Below, piece after piece: positions 33,881 to 45,607 of a stretch of DNA of 64,000 bases. The position numbers were made by a program, and so were the translations under genes. Source of the DNA: Rostratula benghalensis (lineage: Eukaryota; Chordata; Aves; Charadriiformes; Rostratulidae). Below the pieces are notes generated by a model. It was given only the letters and a program-made list of their open reading frames with translations. It had not been told where the DNA came from and did not search any database. The first letter of the stretch is position 1, and every line of letters starts with the position of its first letter. Location: assembly GCA_013399305.1 (NCBI GenBank), contig VXAI01000038.1:5808560-5872559 (forward strand), written 5' to 3'.

Positions 33881-36217
33881 CTGTCCTGAGATGAAGCCAC
33901 GGGCAAGGAACATGGCACACCACTTCCTCACCCAAGGGGAGCCCAGGCTGCTGCAGTCACGGGCTCTGGAGGGTGGCTGCCCCACACAGGGGGGCTCAGC
34001 CTGACCTCTGCTCTGTGTCGGACCAGCTCTGTCACCATGAGATGGTTCCATTCCCCTTGGTTTTAGGAGAAGCGTTGATAGTTTCAGGCCACATACCGCC
34101 TAATGAAAGCAAATGCTGTGCTGCCAACAGCTGCCTGGAGAACGTCCTTGAGACAGAGGAGGGGAAAAGACTCTGAGAATTCAAGGAAACCACAACACAT
34201 GTTCCGGTCACCAAAAATAATTTTAAAAAAGTTCTTTTGCTAGGACGCAGTCCTGCCTCTGCCACCAGCCTGTACCTCTGCAGGCACATCTTCCCTCTGC
34301 TGCTCAATGCTTGTGTTTTAATCAGCTCAGAGGTGGCAGGAGCTGGCGATTCGGACACAGCAGCTGAGTCCAGGGTCTTCTGTTTGCCTGCTGCCATGTG
34401 CTCTGACAATACCATCCGGTCGCTGAGATACCCAGACAGCCCGACTGGAATCAGTCTGTGTTTGGAGATTTCTGAACATCATCTCCAGTTCCCCCGGGTG
34501 ACAAAACAAACCTCGCAGCAAGGGCATGCAGAGAGACGCTGTCATGTGCTTGGAGTTCCCTGCAATGCACCAGTTCTCAGCAGCTGGGTACCAGCTGCTG
34601 GTTATGGAGATGTGACTCCACTGGCTTTAACGGGAAGATCTAACTCCAGTCCGTCTGTTGTTTGGGAGAGGGTCCAGCAGGGGTGAAACAAGGAGAAATT
34701 TCTATTTTTAGAAACATTTGTTTTCAGGATAATTTTTCACAGAGGTGACTGACAGGACTTCGTGTGCTCCAGAGACTGAACACACCAGTCACAGCATGGA
34801 TCATTGGCAGGTACCTGACCCTTGAGAAGAGAACAGACACTTTGAGGGGAATGATCCTTTTTGTAGTTCCTGTCCCAACCTGCCATGACAAACCATCCCA
34901 GTACAGCAGCACAGAGATGCTGGGAATATCCAGTGCTGTGGCTGGCAGAGAGCTCACAGCCAGGACCTGGTGTCCATACTGCTGTTGCAGTTCATGCTCC
35001 AGCGTCCAAGGGATGCTCTGGATGCACTGGCCACCTTTCAGCCAGCAGTGACACAGGAGAGAGGAACACTGTCACCTGATGCACCCCACAGCTGCAGCAC
35101 ATCTACCCGTCAATGAATGTCAATCATTTCTTTCCCTCTGGTCTCAGAGCTTTCCTTGTCTCCCTCTCTGCAGAGAGGAGGCAGGTTCCACACACCTACA
35201 TTTCTGGAGAACTCTCAGAGTGATGCAAATGGCCTGTTTCATACAGGTTTGACACCAGTCCTAGGAGCCTGGATCCATCAGCCCAGGTATCATGGGCTTG
35301 CTGTGGGGAACTTCCCCCCCTCTAGGGTTTTGGGGGCTCTCTGTGTCCCGCTGGAGGCAGAACCACAAGAGACCTTGGGGACAGCAGGGGAACTACCTCA
35401 TTTAAGAGAGAAGTAACAAGTCTTGTGCCTGAGTCACACAAGACTTGGATCTGCTCCCCAGGTACCAGTGGGCTTTGGACCAGGCCAGCAGCACCTGTCA
35501 CCAGGGAGAGCCATCCTTGCTATGTGACATTCCTGTACCAGGCAGCAGTCACTACCGCACAGACGTGGCCTTAGAGGCCTGAAGGAGATGGCTGCAGACA
35601 GGACTGTGGGTACGAGAATTCTGCACCCAGAGCCTCATGCACTGATAATTAAAAATGCCTGCATTTTCTCTCCGTCTCAGTGCCAACAAGACCAGGCACA
35701 CTCTGCTACTATGAGAGCTGCGTTGCCACCATGAAGCTGCTCTGCAGCTGAATCTTGTCATGGGCTGTCCTCGTGTTGGCTGGAGCATCTAACACAGACA
35801 CTTGCTTTTGCAAACCGTGGCCCCTGCTGAGCTCTGCTGAGCTGCTGTTCATCGGTGCTAAAATTAGCCCAAGGCCCATCAATAAAGGAGCCCTTGAATG
35901 AGGTCACTCTGAAGAGCATCAAAGCGGGACAGCCTGCACCCTTTTCATCTGCTCAGATGATGAAGTGGGACCCACACGGCGTGACTGCTGCTCCAGAGGA
36001 GATGAGGAGCAGGGCCTTGTGCATTGAGGGGCTGATTGATTCATTAGTGATATTTCCAGTACTGTGGTGACAATAACATGTGATGAGCCTTTCCCCTTAT
36101 CTGGCACTTTCCACCCTGCGCTTTTCACAAACGCTAATGAACCAGAGCTCGTGATGATCTTTGGAGGAGGGGAGAGAAAAAATCAGGCATAATCAAACAG
36201 CATCTCTCAGCCCATGG

Positions 36218-36252
36218 TTTGTTTGGTTGGTTTTTGGTTTTTTTTTTTTTTA
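36218..36252 (+). repeat. T-rich tract
   Basis: GTTTGTTTGGTTGG followed by an uninterrupted T-run of about 14. Simple low-complexity sequence. Confidence 0.7.
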
Positions 36253-39200
36253 TCTCAACATGAATAAGTTTTTGAATGACATGGAAATCTGTGCCATTGA
36301 GTAGAGAAGATGTTTGGGCCTGCAGGTGAGTGTTGGAAGGGACAAGACATAAGTAGGTCCTACCCCTGGGAGGACAGGCTTAAAAACAGACTGGAGCCCC
36401 AGGTTTTCAGCCACAATATGTCTGGAATCAAATGCTCCAGCCTGAGTCCAAATCCTCGGATACTTTGCTCAGTATCATCCCAATGCCATGCCCTTGTGCA
36501 CAGCATCCAGGAGACGGGCCAGCACTCAGCATCCTGCAGAGCTATTATCCTGCAAATCTCCAGGATGCAGAAATCAGGAGGGTGGTCTAGGGAACATCAT
36601 GTTTAAAAATCACAGAGACATTTACAAACAAGCCCCTGGAGGGATGGGGCTCCTTTCCACCACGCCATCCTCTCCAGGCTCTCTGGGGTGTTCTCAAAGA
36701 TGTTTTTCTTTCCAATCTTGGGAGGAAGCAATGTGCTTTTAATAAAAAATAAAAAAAAAAAAAGGAAGGAACTCTAATGCCCTGACTCCACAGGACCAAC
36801 TCCATGACCCCTGAGGAGATGCTGATAAAAGCCACTGCATGATGTGCTGTTAGTGATAAAATCATCAGCAGGCCTTGATTGGGTCCCCCAGCTCCAATCT
36901 GCTCAATTGCTTATCCTCATCCAGAGGCAGCCTCTAAGTGTTTTAAGATTCAGGAGGTGGGAGGCAGAGGGAACATCCCAGCAGCAGGGGGAGGCTGAGA
37001 GACAGGGGGGACACAGCCTCTGCTCGCTGCTCCCTATAATTTCTCCCTCAACATGTAAAGAGATCCAGAGCACCCCAAGAAGAAGGTGATGGCCAACCTG
37101 CTGGGATGGATTGTAGTCAGCTGGCTCCTGCCACTGGAGAGCAGCAGTGTCCACCCAGCTCGGCCAAAACATGTGCTGGGCAGGTAAGACTGAGCTGGCC
37201 ACATCCTGCTCACCAGGCTCTTTGCTCTGCTGCTGCAGCAGATACTCTGCACCTCCTGCATTCCTGCCTGGTATCCTCCCTGCCATCCTAAATCACAGCA
37301 CATGGCATGTATAAAAATCCGTGTTCCCTAAAACGCTTCAAGAAGTTATACCTGGGGGGAAGATTTACTCCCAGGTGTATCAGCTGTCATCCACAAGCTG
37401 AATTATTTAGGATTAGATGAGACTCACCTCGGTGATTTGAACCCAACTGATTTCAGCAGTTTCGCAGAGGAAATGTGCTTCGGATGCCAAATACCAGTAC
37501 TCTGCACTAGCAGGGTAATTAATTCAAAAGCACTGGAGAAAGTGCTGCTGAAGTCTTATCCGCAGCACTTGACATGCAGTGAATCAGCTGTGCTGCCATG
37601 TACACTTTATTTGGCCCCTGACTTCTTCAGAGTCTCTCGCCTCCCTTCCCAGTGCATCCACTGAGGTACCAAAGCAATTTCAAGTCTGACATCACTGGAA
37701 AGACCGGACCTCAGCTTCACCCCTGTTCAGCAAATTGTCCCTAGCGATTGCGCCAAAGGAAAGGAGTGGCAGTTCCTCCATCTGCCCACCAACACTTTTG
37801 GAGCTGCCTCTTGGCACTGGATTAAGGAAGGAACCTGCTTTTGAAATCTTGTGGCCTTTCAGAGAGTTAAGGCAAGGAATCCCAAAAAGAAACCAGATGA
37901 GCTCCACCAGGAAAGAAACTTTTAAGGATCTCATGTGTCTGAACCATTTTGTCTCCGTGGATACCCCAAGCTCTGCAGCAGAGCAGGGGCAACCCCAACA
38001 GCCTGCAGACGTTGCTGCTTGGCACTAGTGTGCTCACTAGAGAAACTTTGCAGGAAAGAGCCTTCCAGGAAACAAGATCATTGGTAGAGCTTCAGCTGTG
38101 CAACGGCATTTCCTATGAATCATCAGAATTACTTGAAAATCCCCCTTTTCCTGGCTCCAAAAATCCTCACTCCAAACATCCAAGAACATCCCAGACTGCA
38201 GAATTTCCCATCTAACTTTTTGCAAGACTTGGAAATGGTGCTATTAGTTCATGGACACCTTCTTCCCAGACACAGGTACCTTTGGTTCAAGTCAAGCACT
38301 GTGAGAATAGGATTTGTCCTGCTGTCCCGGCCCGGCCCTGCTCCAGTGCCACTCATGTCCTTTCTCTGCCAGCACAATGTTACATCCATGCAGTCACAGC
38401 TGTGGGTGATGAGGATGATGAGACATGATGTGATCTATTGCAAGGGTTTGCCATAAAGTGGGGAAGGCTTGCCCCAGCCTTGCCTGGTTTTACTGCCCTT
38501 CTCCTGCAGCAGTGCCAGAGGTGAAAACCCAGGCTCCAGGTCAGACATGGCATGGCTGCTCATATCTTTTCTGACGCAACAAGGCATCGTCTGTGCTGGC
38601 TGTAAACCTGGACTAGGAGGGGTGACAACTTTCTGGGGGTTATGTGCGAACACTTAAAGCAGGCACCCTTGCCAAAAATAATGGTGCCTTTTGCCTTGTG
38701 CCAGCTCTGGCATCGAGGCTTTACGCTGGGAGCCAGCCTGGCAAATGCAGCCGGTGTCAGGCTGCTCCGGAAAAACAGAGTTATTTTCAACCTGGACCAG
38801 TTCCCCAGGCTGGCTCCCTGCAGCCCCATGCCCAGCCCTGCTGGCACAGGGGAGGGAGCAGCAGGAGAGCAGGGACAGGTGGCCCTGGCAAGAGTGGCCA
38901 GTAGCACCTGTGGATGACCTTGGCATGGGTGAGTGTCAGGAAGGATGTGTCCCAAGGAATGTGGAGAGACTGGATCCCTCCTGCCCCACTGCAACGACGT
39001 GGTGAGCCCCACGTCACCCCCGCTCTGCCAGAGGCCCCTGTGGGGGTGGGCTTGGCCAGATGGGTGGCAAAGCTACCCCACGAAATGTCCTCAGAACATA
39101 GACAGGACCGTCTGAAGGTGAGAAACCTTGTGTGGGGTCCCAGCACAAGCCTGGTTTGGTTTCTACTGGCACAAGCTGCTCCTCTCCAGCCGCTTTCCCA

Positions 39201-42200
39201 AACGCTGTAAGCCCTGCTAAAAATAGCTGGATGGAGAGTCAGCTGAGGACAGAGCAGAGCCAAAGCCCAGGGGCTCAGGAGGGAAGGCAAATGCCCCTGC
39301 ATGAAGGGCACGCTGCCAGTGCAATGGCCTGGGCATGGGGAGTGCAAGAAGATGTGAGAGCAGAATGGGTGTCCCCAGACAAACAACCTGCTGTGTCTAC
39401 AAACCTGCACCCCAGACCTAATTTAAAACACATTTCTTCAGCCCTGCTGGAAACTCACTTGCCCCTCCTGCCAAAGAGCAAAGAAATTCTGAGATGACTT
39501 TGGCGGGCCAGGACTCTGTGAAACCCATTGGTGGTGCCTTGGTTTGTTCATCTGAACAAGGGTTTTGCTCACTTACAGGGAAGAACAGGAGCAAAACACA
39601 CTGCCTTGGGTTTTCCATCTCTCTGAGACAATAAACACTTCAGAGAGCAGATCGGTCCTTGGGTTGAAGGTATGGACCTTGTTTTTTCTTGGCTACACAG
39701 AGTTCACAGGGTGAATGTGCCCCTCTGGAGAGGGGCTGGTGCTAGGGTGGCTGCAGGGACAAGTCAAAAGACAGCAGTTGTATTTCTGAACATCTTGGGC
39801 TTCTGCTGACCACACTCTTCTTTTTCCTTTGCATCAGCTCCAGCTGTGTTGCACCTTGTCATGAGACAATTTTATTCCCTAAACCTTTATAAAACTAGCC
39901 TGGCAAAACAAAGGAATCATCTCCTGTCAGGTTAGGAGGTGCTTCAGCTCAGTGAGGGGCTGGACTGCCAGAATGGCTGGCCAGGAGAGCTGCTGGGCAG
40001 TGGATGGGATCTGTCACCTTAGCTCAGCCTGTACCTTTGCCCTTTGCCATCTGTATTGCAGAATAGCCCAGGATATGCATCCCTGGTGCTCCCAGGTCCT
40101 ACCTGCAGCAGCAGAAGGGAAGCCCTGGGAGATGGCAGCTCCACTCTGGAGAAGCTCTGAAATTATAACTTGACCTGAATGTCAGCTGACTGCACTGGAG
40201 CAGAGGCACTGCGTACCCTTTGACTTTTTCAATCGTGACTTTGCTTAGCTTGTCATTTCACTGCTCCTCCTTCCCCAGGAGCCTGAGACATCCCTGCTGT
40301 CCAGGAAGATGAGCAGTTCCCTCCTGCTCCAACTTCACAGCAGCAGGTATTTGCTGACACAGTCTCCAGCATGCAAAGAGGATGCTTCTCCATCAGTGCT
40401 GCACCAAACAGCTGCTGTATTACACCGAACACTCCTTTACTTTGCTGGGATCAAATTAAGAGGTTTGGGTAGGCTCAGTTGCAAAGCAGGCACAAATAAA
40501 GGGTAAGCAATGCTGGGATCAAGGAGGGACGATCCCACTGGAGGCTTGGTTGTGCAGCACTTCTGCCCTATCTTCCAGAGAGAGAAGAGAGGGGATGTAT
40601 TCCTTTCATTTTGTCAAGTGATGCAGCTATAAACATGTTTTCATTGTCTCAGTGTCCCTGAAAGATGTGAAAAAATAGTAATTACTGGGAACTAAAGAAT
40701 ACCATGTGGGTTCACTAGCTGTCCAGATTACCCCACCCTCTTTGGTGGTGGTGCTGAGGCTGGTGTTCTCCTGGTTAGCAGTGAATTCAACAATTCTCAT
40801 GCTCTCTCCTGGGTGTCTGCACGGCATCTTTCCAGGAAGCAGGGGATGTTTCTTCAGTTTTCCCATATGACTGCTCCTGTCTGGTGTTTTGGCTGACAGC
40901 ATGTCATTACCAAGAGAGGACAACCCTTTTCACTGTCCCCTGGAGTTTCTTGAGCCATTTGAGTCACTAGTTTGGTAGAACACTAACCCAGAGAAAACAC
41001 CAAGAGAAACCATTTGGACAGTTTTCTTGGAGAGCTCAACTGACCATAGAGAGTCTGAGGAGCTGCCCGAACTGGGCACTTGGGAGTGGGGTGAGTAGGA
41101 GGGGAGAAGGATGCAGAAATGAGACCATCCTGTATGAGCACCAGAGAGTCAGATCAGGACAGCTGTTGTGAAACTATAGCCAAAAATTCCCCTCCCAACC
41201 TACATTTTCAGTACTTTTAATTGATATAATTTTAATTCTGATCAGTATCTCCACGAGTTTTATGTTTGTGCAGATCTTGGTATTATTCATGTTCGTCTTC
41301 ACCAACTTCTGTGCTTTCCTGAAGACTCAGGACACAATCCACAAGGCAGGCAGAGATCATGGCAGGATATTTTACACAGCCAGGACTGCTTCCACACTGT
41401 CACTACATCCACTGCTCAGCAAGGCAAACCCCAAACACTGGGACACAGGATGTGGTTTTCCTCAAGGGGCTAGGAGGGGACTTTTCCTGCACCATGACAT
41501 GAAGACAGAACAGATCCACAGGCCAAAATAAAGAAGAGCAAAATGTCTTGCACAGGTGGACTTTGTCCTGACACAGGAGGGGGCAACACACCAGGTGAGA
41601 TCTACCTCCAGATCTAATCAGCTTCTCGACATGTAGGATCCATCAGGCTATGCATCTCCTCCAACATCATGCCCTGAAGACTGCTGTTTATTCACTGCAT
41701 TAAATTCACTGCCTACCCAGAAACAGACATGCACCTTTCCTCTTCTCTGAAACTAAATCAACCTCTCCTTGCTACAAGAGGAGACATAAACAGACCCCTG
41801 GAGTGGCTGAGGTGTAACTCTGAGAGGTAGGAATCAACATGGTGTCTCCAGCCTACAAATAGATTCTGTGGTCTGCAACAGATAAACATCAGGATGCCTG
41901 GAGCTGCTAGGGCTGGAGATGGGGTGGAGATGTTCCCCACACTCCTGGTCCCAATACAGCAGAGTGTTCACAGGTATCTTCACCACTCCTGGCCAGGGGT
42001 GACGGAGCTGCAGCTGTGCTGGTAGGTCTTCCATCTCTTCTGTGTCCTGGTTTTAGTCTGGTTTATGCTGGCTGACTTCTGTCATCTCTCTGCTCTCCTC
42101 CAGCCTGTCCTGCAGCTCTTCTCACATTGCCTGCAATCATCCTCCTTTGAATTCCCCCATTCCCATCCCTGCTGCAGGACCTGTTAGGGAACGCGTGTTG

Positions 42201-43999
42201 AAAATTACCAAGACACAAAAAATACCAAAATCTGACTATCGGTCATTTTTGCACAGCGCCCAGCTAGACTGCAGGCATTTTGGAGAAGGTGTGTACCCGG
42301 GTGTGTTTGCTGCCGGCACGGTTGGACCAGTCCCCGTCCTGTATGAGGTCGCCTGGCCCCAGGCACCAGCAGTATCCCCTGGACACAGAGATGTCCCCCG
42401 GCGGGCAGGAGGTGGCAGCATTGCATAGCCCAGAGATCCCGCTCTCCTGCGTGCCCGTGCCTATTTACTGGCTAGGAGATGCAGACCTGTTTTTCCAGCT
42501 CCTCCAAGTGACTCAAGTCTAACGATTCCAAACTGCTCAGATCCCATCCAGAGCAACCATTGCAAACAACCAAAGCCCAGAGACTGGGAAGTGCACATCG
42601 GTCCTAAGCTATCTGCAAATCACTGTAACAGCAGGGAGAGGGCAACTGAGGACACAGGGGCTCTGCATTTAGAAATGAGTGCAGTAATCAAGATACCTCA
42701 TTTGCCCTTGAAACTCCAGCCCCCTTAACTAGTGTGCGATGTATCCAAGCTCCTCCGCACAAGATCCACATGGCTTTTGAGTGACAAGAGTGCAGATATT
42801 CTTGCTTGCACAAATGCTCTTCGACAGAGGTGGGAACGAGTTGGAGGCCAGCTTGCTCTCGGAGCACCGTTTTCAGTCTGGTGCATCTGGCACAGTCTGG
42901 GCTGATTTTGAACCCTTTGCATTTTATTTTTACTAGAAGTGTGGTTAGAACTGTAGTAAAACCTCGGATCTAGGTTCCCTGAAATGCAAGAGGGACATGG
43001 AGCTGGTATTTGCAGTTTATGGCATTGCTGGCCTCTGATCTTCCCTCTCCCTTCCTCCTGGTCTCTCACTAAGGAGGTGACCGAGGCCACCACAGGAAGC
43101 AACACAAGCAAATCACCCACCCCTTGCTGCCTAACAGCCAGATGGACACATGCCAGGACTTTTTTGCATTTGTGCAGACAGGAAGTGTTTGTACCACGGT
43201 GCATAAAGCAGCCAGGTGAGTGCAATAAACATGGCGAGTGCCTCCCTCACGGTGTGGATGCTGCTGTTAAGAGGACTCCTCTACCTTTATTTGAACAAAT
43301 TCCCACTGACACAGCAGTGCCCTAACCTGTATCTCTTAATCTCACTTTTCTTTTTTTTTTAACTATTACAAAAAAATCTGTCTTAAAATCAACCCTTTTA
43401 TTATTCTTATGGCTTTGGGTGCACCAGGCAAGTTGGAAAACAGTTTCTCTGACTGCCCCTCTTAAAAGTAGACACCCTGAGTAGTCTTTCCTTCTACATA
43501 CATGAGCTACATTACTGTAGACCTTTCTTTCTCCTGCAGACTGAATCATTTCCCAAATGTAGGCTTGGAGAGCAGAAGACGCCGTTCTGACAGGGAGTGA
43601 TGATGAGTCACTGGGAATTCACAGTTTTGTGTTCCTGCAAAGGAAAATCTCACAGCGCCGAGCGAGGGGGCAACGGAGGAAAGCTCAGTTTTGACAGACA
43701 GCAAGAAACAGCTCCTGGAGAGCGAGCTGCTGGGTCAAAGCAACCTGGGGAAGGAGAAGACCCGGGTGTAACTGCCACATGAAGGTGGGGGCTGAAGGGC
43801 CAAGTGCTGTGGCCACGGTGAGTGGCTCTGCCCGCATAATGGTCCTTGTAGGGGGGCACAGGGCTGCCTGGTCAGGGCAATTCCAAGCACAAATACAGTC
43901 TGAGCAGAGAATGGATTGAGAGCTGCCCTGAGGGGAAGGGCTCGGTTGATAGGAAGCTCAACATGAAGAAGTCAGCAACATGTGCTCACAGCCCAGAAA

Positions 44000-44125
44000 G
44001 CCAACTGCATTCGGGACTGCATCCCCAGCAACCTGTCCTAGTGGAGGTGTCCCTGCCCAGGGCAGGGGGCCTTGGAACTGTACAATGTTTAAGGTCTCTT
44101 CCAACCAAAACTATTCTATGATTCT
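44000..44125 (+). mobile_element. CR1 LINE 3' fragment
   Basis: 'CAGCAACCTGTCCTAGTGGA', 'GTGTCCCTGCCCAGGGCAGG', 'TTTAAGGTCTCTTCCAACC' and the ATTCTATGATTCT tail give the CR1 3' end. It lies about 500 bases upstream of the CSNK1A1 CpG island. Confidence 0.9.
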
Positions 44126-44818
44126 GGCGTGATTTGACAGGGTCCTTCTGAACCTGCACCTGGTCTGAGAAACACCTAGTAGAAATGCATGAGGCTGGTC
44201 CAGGATGTGCAGTGCTGGGCGCTGCCATCCCAGCAGGCTGAGGCTGGAGGGATAAACTAGACACGGCAGGCCGAGGAGGGAAGGAAGAGTGATGAAGCAG
44301 ATGTTTATATGCACACAGGAGAGGGGAAGATGCCGGTGGCTCCTCAGCTTAGCCCCACGGCCCACCAGGCTGTGGATGCCGCAGGGCCGCAGCAGCAGGG
44401 GGGCAGGAGACAGGTTGTTTTCAGTTCATTCCTGTACAAAACCAGACCATTAACAGACACGCAGATCGCGGTTCGGGCTTTGATAACAACCTTGACAAGG
44501 TGCCAGCAGCCCAGCCGCAACCCGGTATCGGAGGGGCAAGGTGTGCGCCAGGGCAGTGACACCCCCCGCCCCAACGGCCACCTCACCGCCAGCCAGGCCG
44601 CACGCCCAGCTGCCCGGGTCTGCGAGGAGCTCCCCACAGCCTGAGGGACGCAGGGGCAGCAGGAGGGAGCCTCACGGCTTTGGAGCCCCCCTTGCTCGCA
44701 GCCCCAGTCGGGACAGGCCCAGCCGAGGCGGAGTGGAGGCGCCTGCCCCTTTAAGAAGAGAGCGAGGGCACGTACGCGCCTCTCCTTCGTCTTCCGCCCG
44801 GGCTCGGCTTCGAGGAAT

Positions 44819-45001
44819 ACGCATGCGCGCAGCCAGCCGGCCCCGAGTCGCCAGGGCGGGGCCGGGTGAGGAAAGTCGCCGCTCATTGGCTGTGAAGGCG
44901 GGCGGTGCGCGTGCATGCGCAGCGGGCCTATCGCCGCCCTCGCCCTGCCCTGCGCGCAGGCGCACTGCGGGACGGAGACGGCCTTCCAGAAGCGCATGCG
45001 C
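44819..45001. promoter_or_regulatory. CSNK1A1: Cluster of NRF1-type sites
   Basis: GCATGC-centred palindromes occur at 44819-44828 (ACGCATGCGC), 44911-44920 (GTGCATGCGC) and 44992-45001 (GCGCATGCGC, a perfect match to the NRF1 consensus). A related GCGCAGGCGCA lies near 44954-44964. Spacing between the three main sites is about 80-90 bases. Confidence 0.65.
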
Positions 45002-45103
45002 AAGCGTTCGCCCCGCCCCGCTCCCAGCGTGCCCCGCGCGGTGAAGAAGCGGCGGCTGCAGGCTGGGGGCATTTTGTGTCCGCGGTAGCAGCGGTTGAGA
45101 GAC

Positions 45104-45127
45104 AAGATGGCGGCGGCGGCCGACTGA
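45104..45127 (+). promoter_or_regulatory. CSNK1A1: YY1-type element overlapping a six-codon upstream ORF
   Basis: The string AAGATGGCGGC is the classic YY1 core found just inside many housekeeping transcription starts. Its ATG (45107-45109) opens a six-codon frame, MAAAAD, ending at TGA 45125-45127. The ATG has A at -3 and G at +4, a strong initiation context. It is the only ATG between this point and the kinase start at 45485. Confidence 0.6.
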
Positions 45128-45484
45128 GGGGCCGGCGGCAGCCGGGACCCGGCGGGCTTCGCGTTTCCCTTCCCCTCCCCCTTCTCCCCTTCCCTTGCCC
45201 TCGCAGCACCTCGGTGGTCGCCCCTCGTCTTTCTGGAGGGCTGCAAGAGCCGAGCGCTGCTCGGCCGGGGAGCAGGACAGAGCCGCGGAGCGGGGCGCCT
45301 GCCGGAGGGGCCCGGCTGGAGCTGAGCGGCGGGGACCAGCCTTCCTTGTTCTGTGTCCCCCTCCCCGTCCCCTCCCCTCTTCTCCCTCCCCTGACCCTTT
45401 CCCCTCCTCTGGAGCGGCAGTAGTGCCCTGTTTCTGCCTCCCGAGTCCTTCAGCGCTGGGAGGGCCGCTTAGACGCCCCTCGCC

Positions 45485-45607
45485 ATGGCGAGTAGCAGCG
45501 GCTCGAAGGCCGAGTTCATTGTCGGAGGCAAATACAAGCTGGTGCGGAAGATCGGGTCGGGCTCCTTCGGGGACATCTATTTGGCGATCAACATCACCAA
45601 CGGGGAG
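45485..45607 (+). CDS. CSNK1A1: CSNK1A1 exon 1, coding part
   Basis: 41 codons beginning [11 protein letters not shown] and holding the P-loop. Donor GGGGAG|GTAAGG, phase 0. The Kozak context GCCATGG is strong. Confidence 0.97.

Larger units (their letters stand above)
27471..44640. other. Intergenic region between ARHGEF37 and CSNK1A1 promoters
   Basis: About 17 kb without a supported gene. It contains four CR1 fragments (listed), a T-run at about 36218-36252, an A-run at about 36743-36763, and unique-looking less GC-rich blocks near 28840-29260, 34060-34240, 35860-36260, 37370-37600 and 42170-42260 that may be enhancers. Open frames here, such as the minus-strand 32863-33546, are compositional and lie partly across repeats. 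Confidence 0.6.

Noticed and set aside
44344..45246. 300-codon minus-strand frame over the CSNK1A1 promoter
   Set aside because: Same CpG-island artefact; it crosses the NRF1 sites and leader and has no domain or splice support. An antisense promoter RNA is possible, but not a protein.
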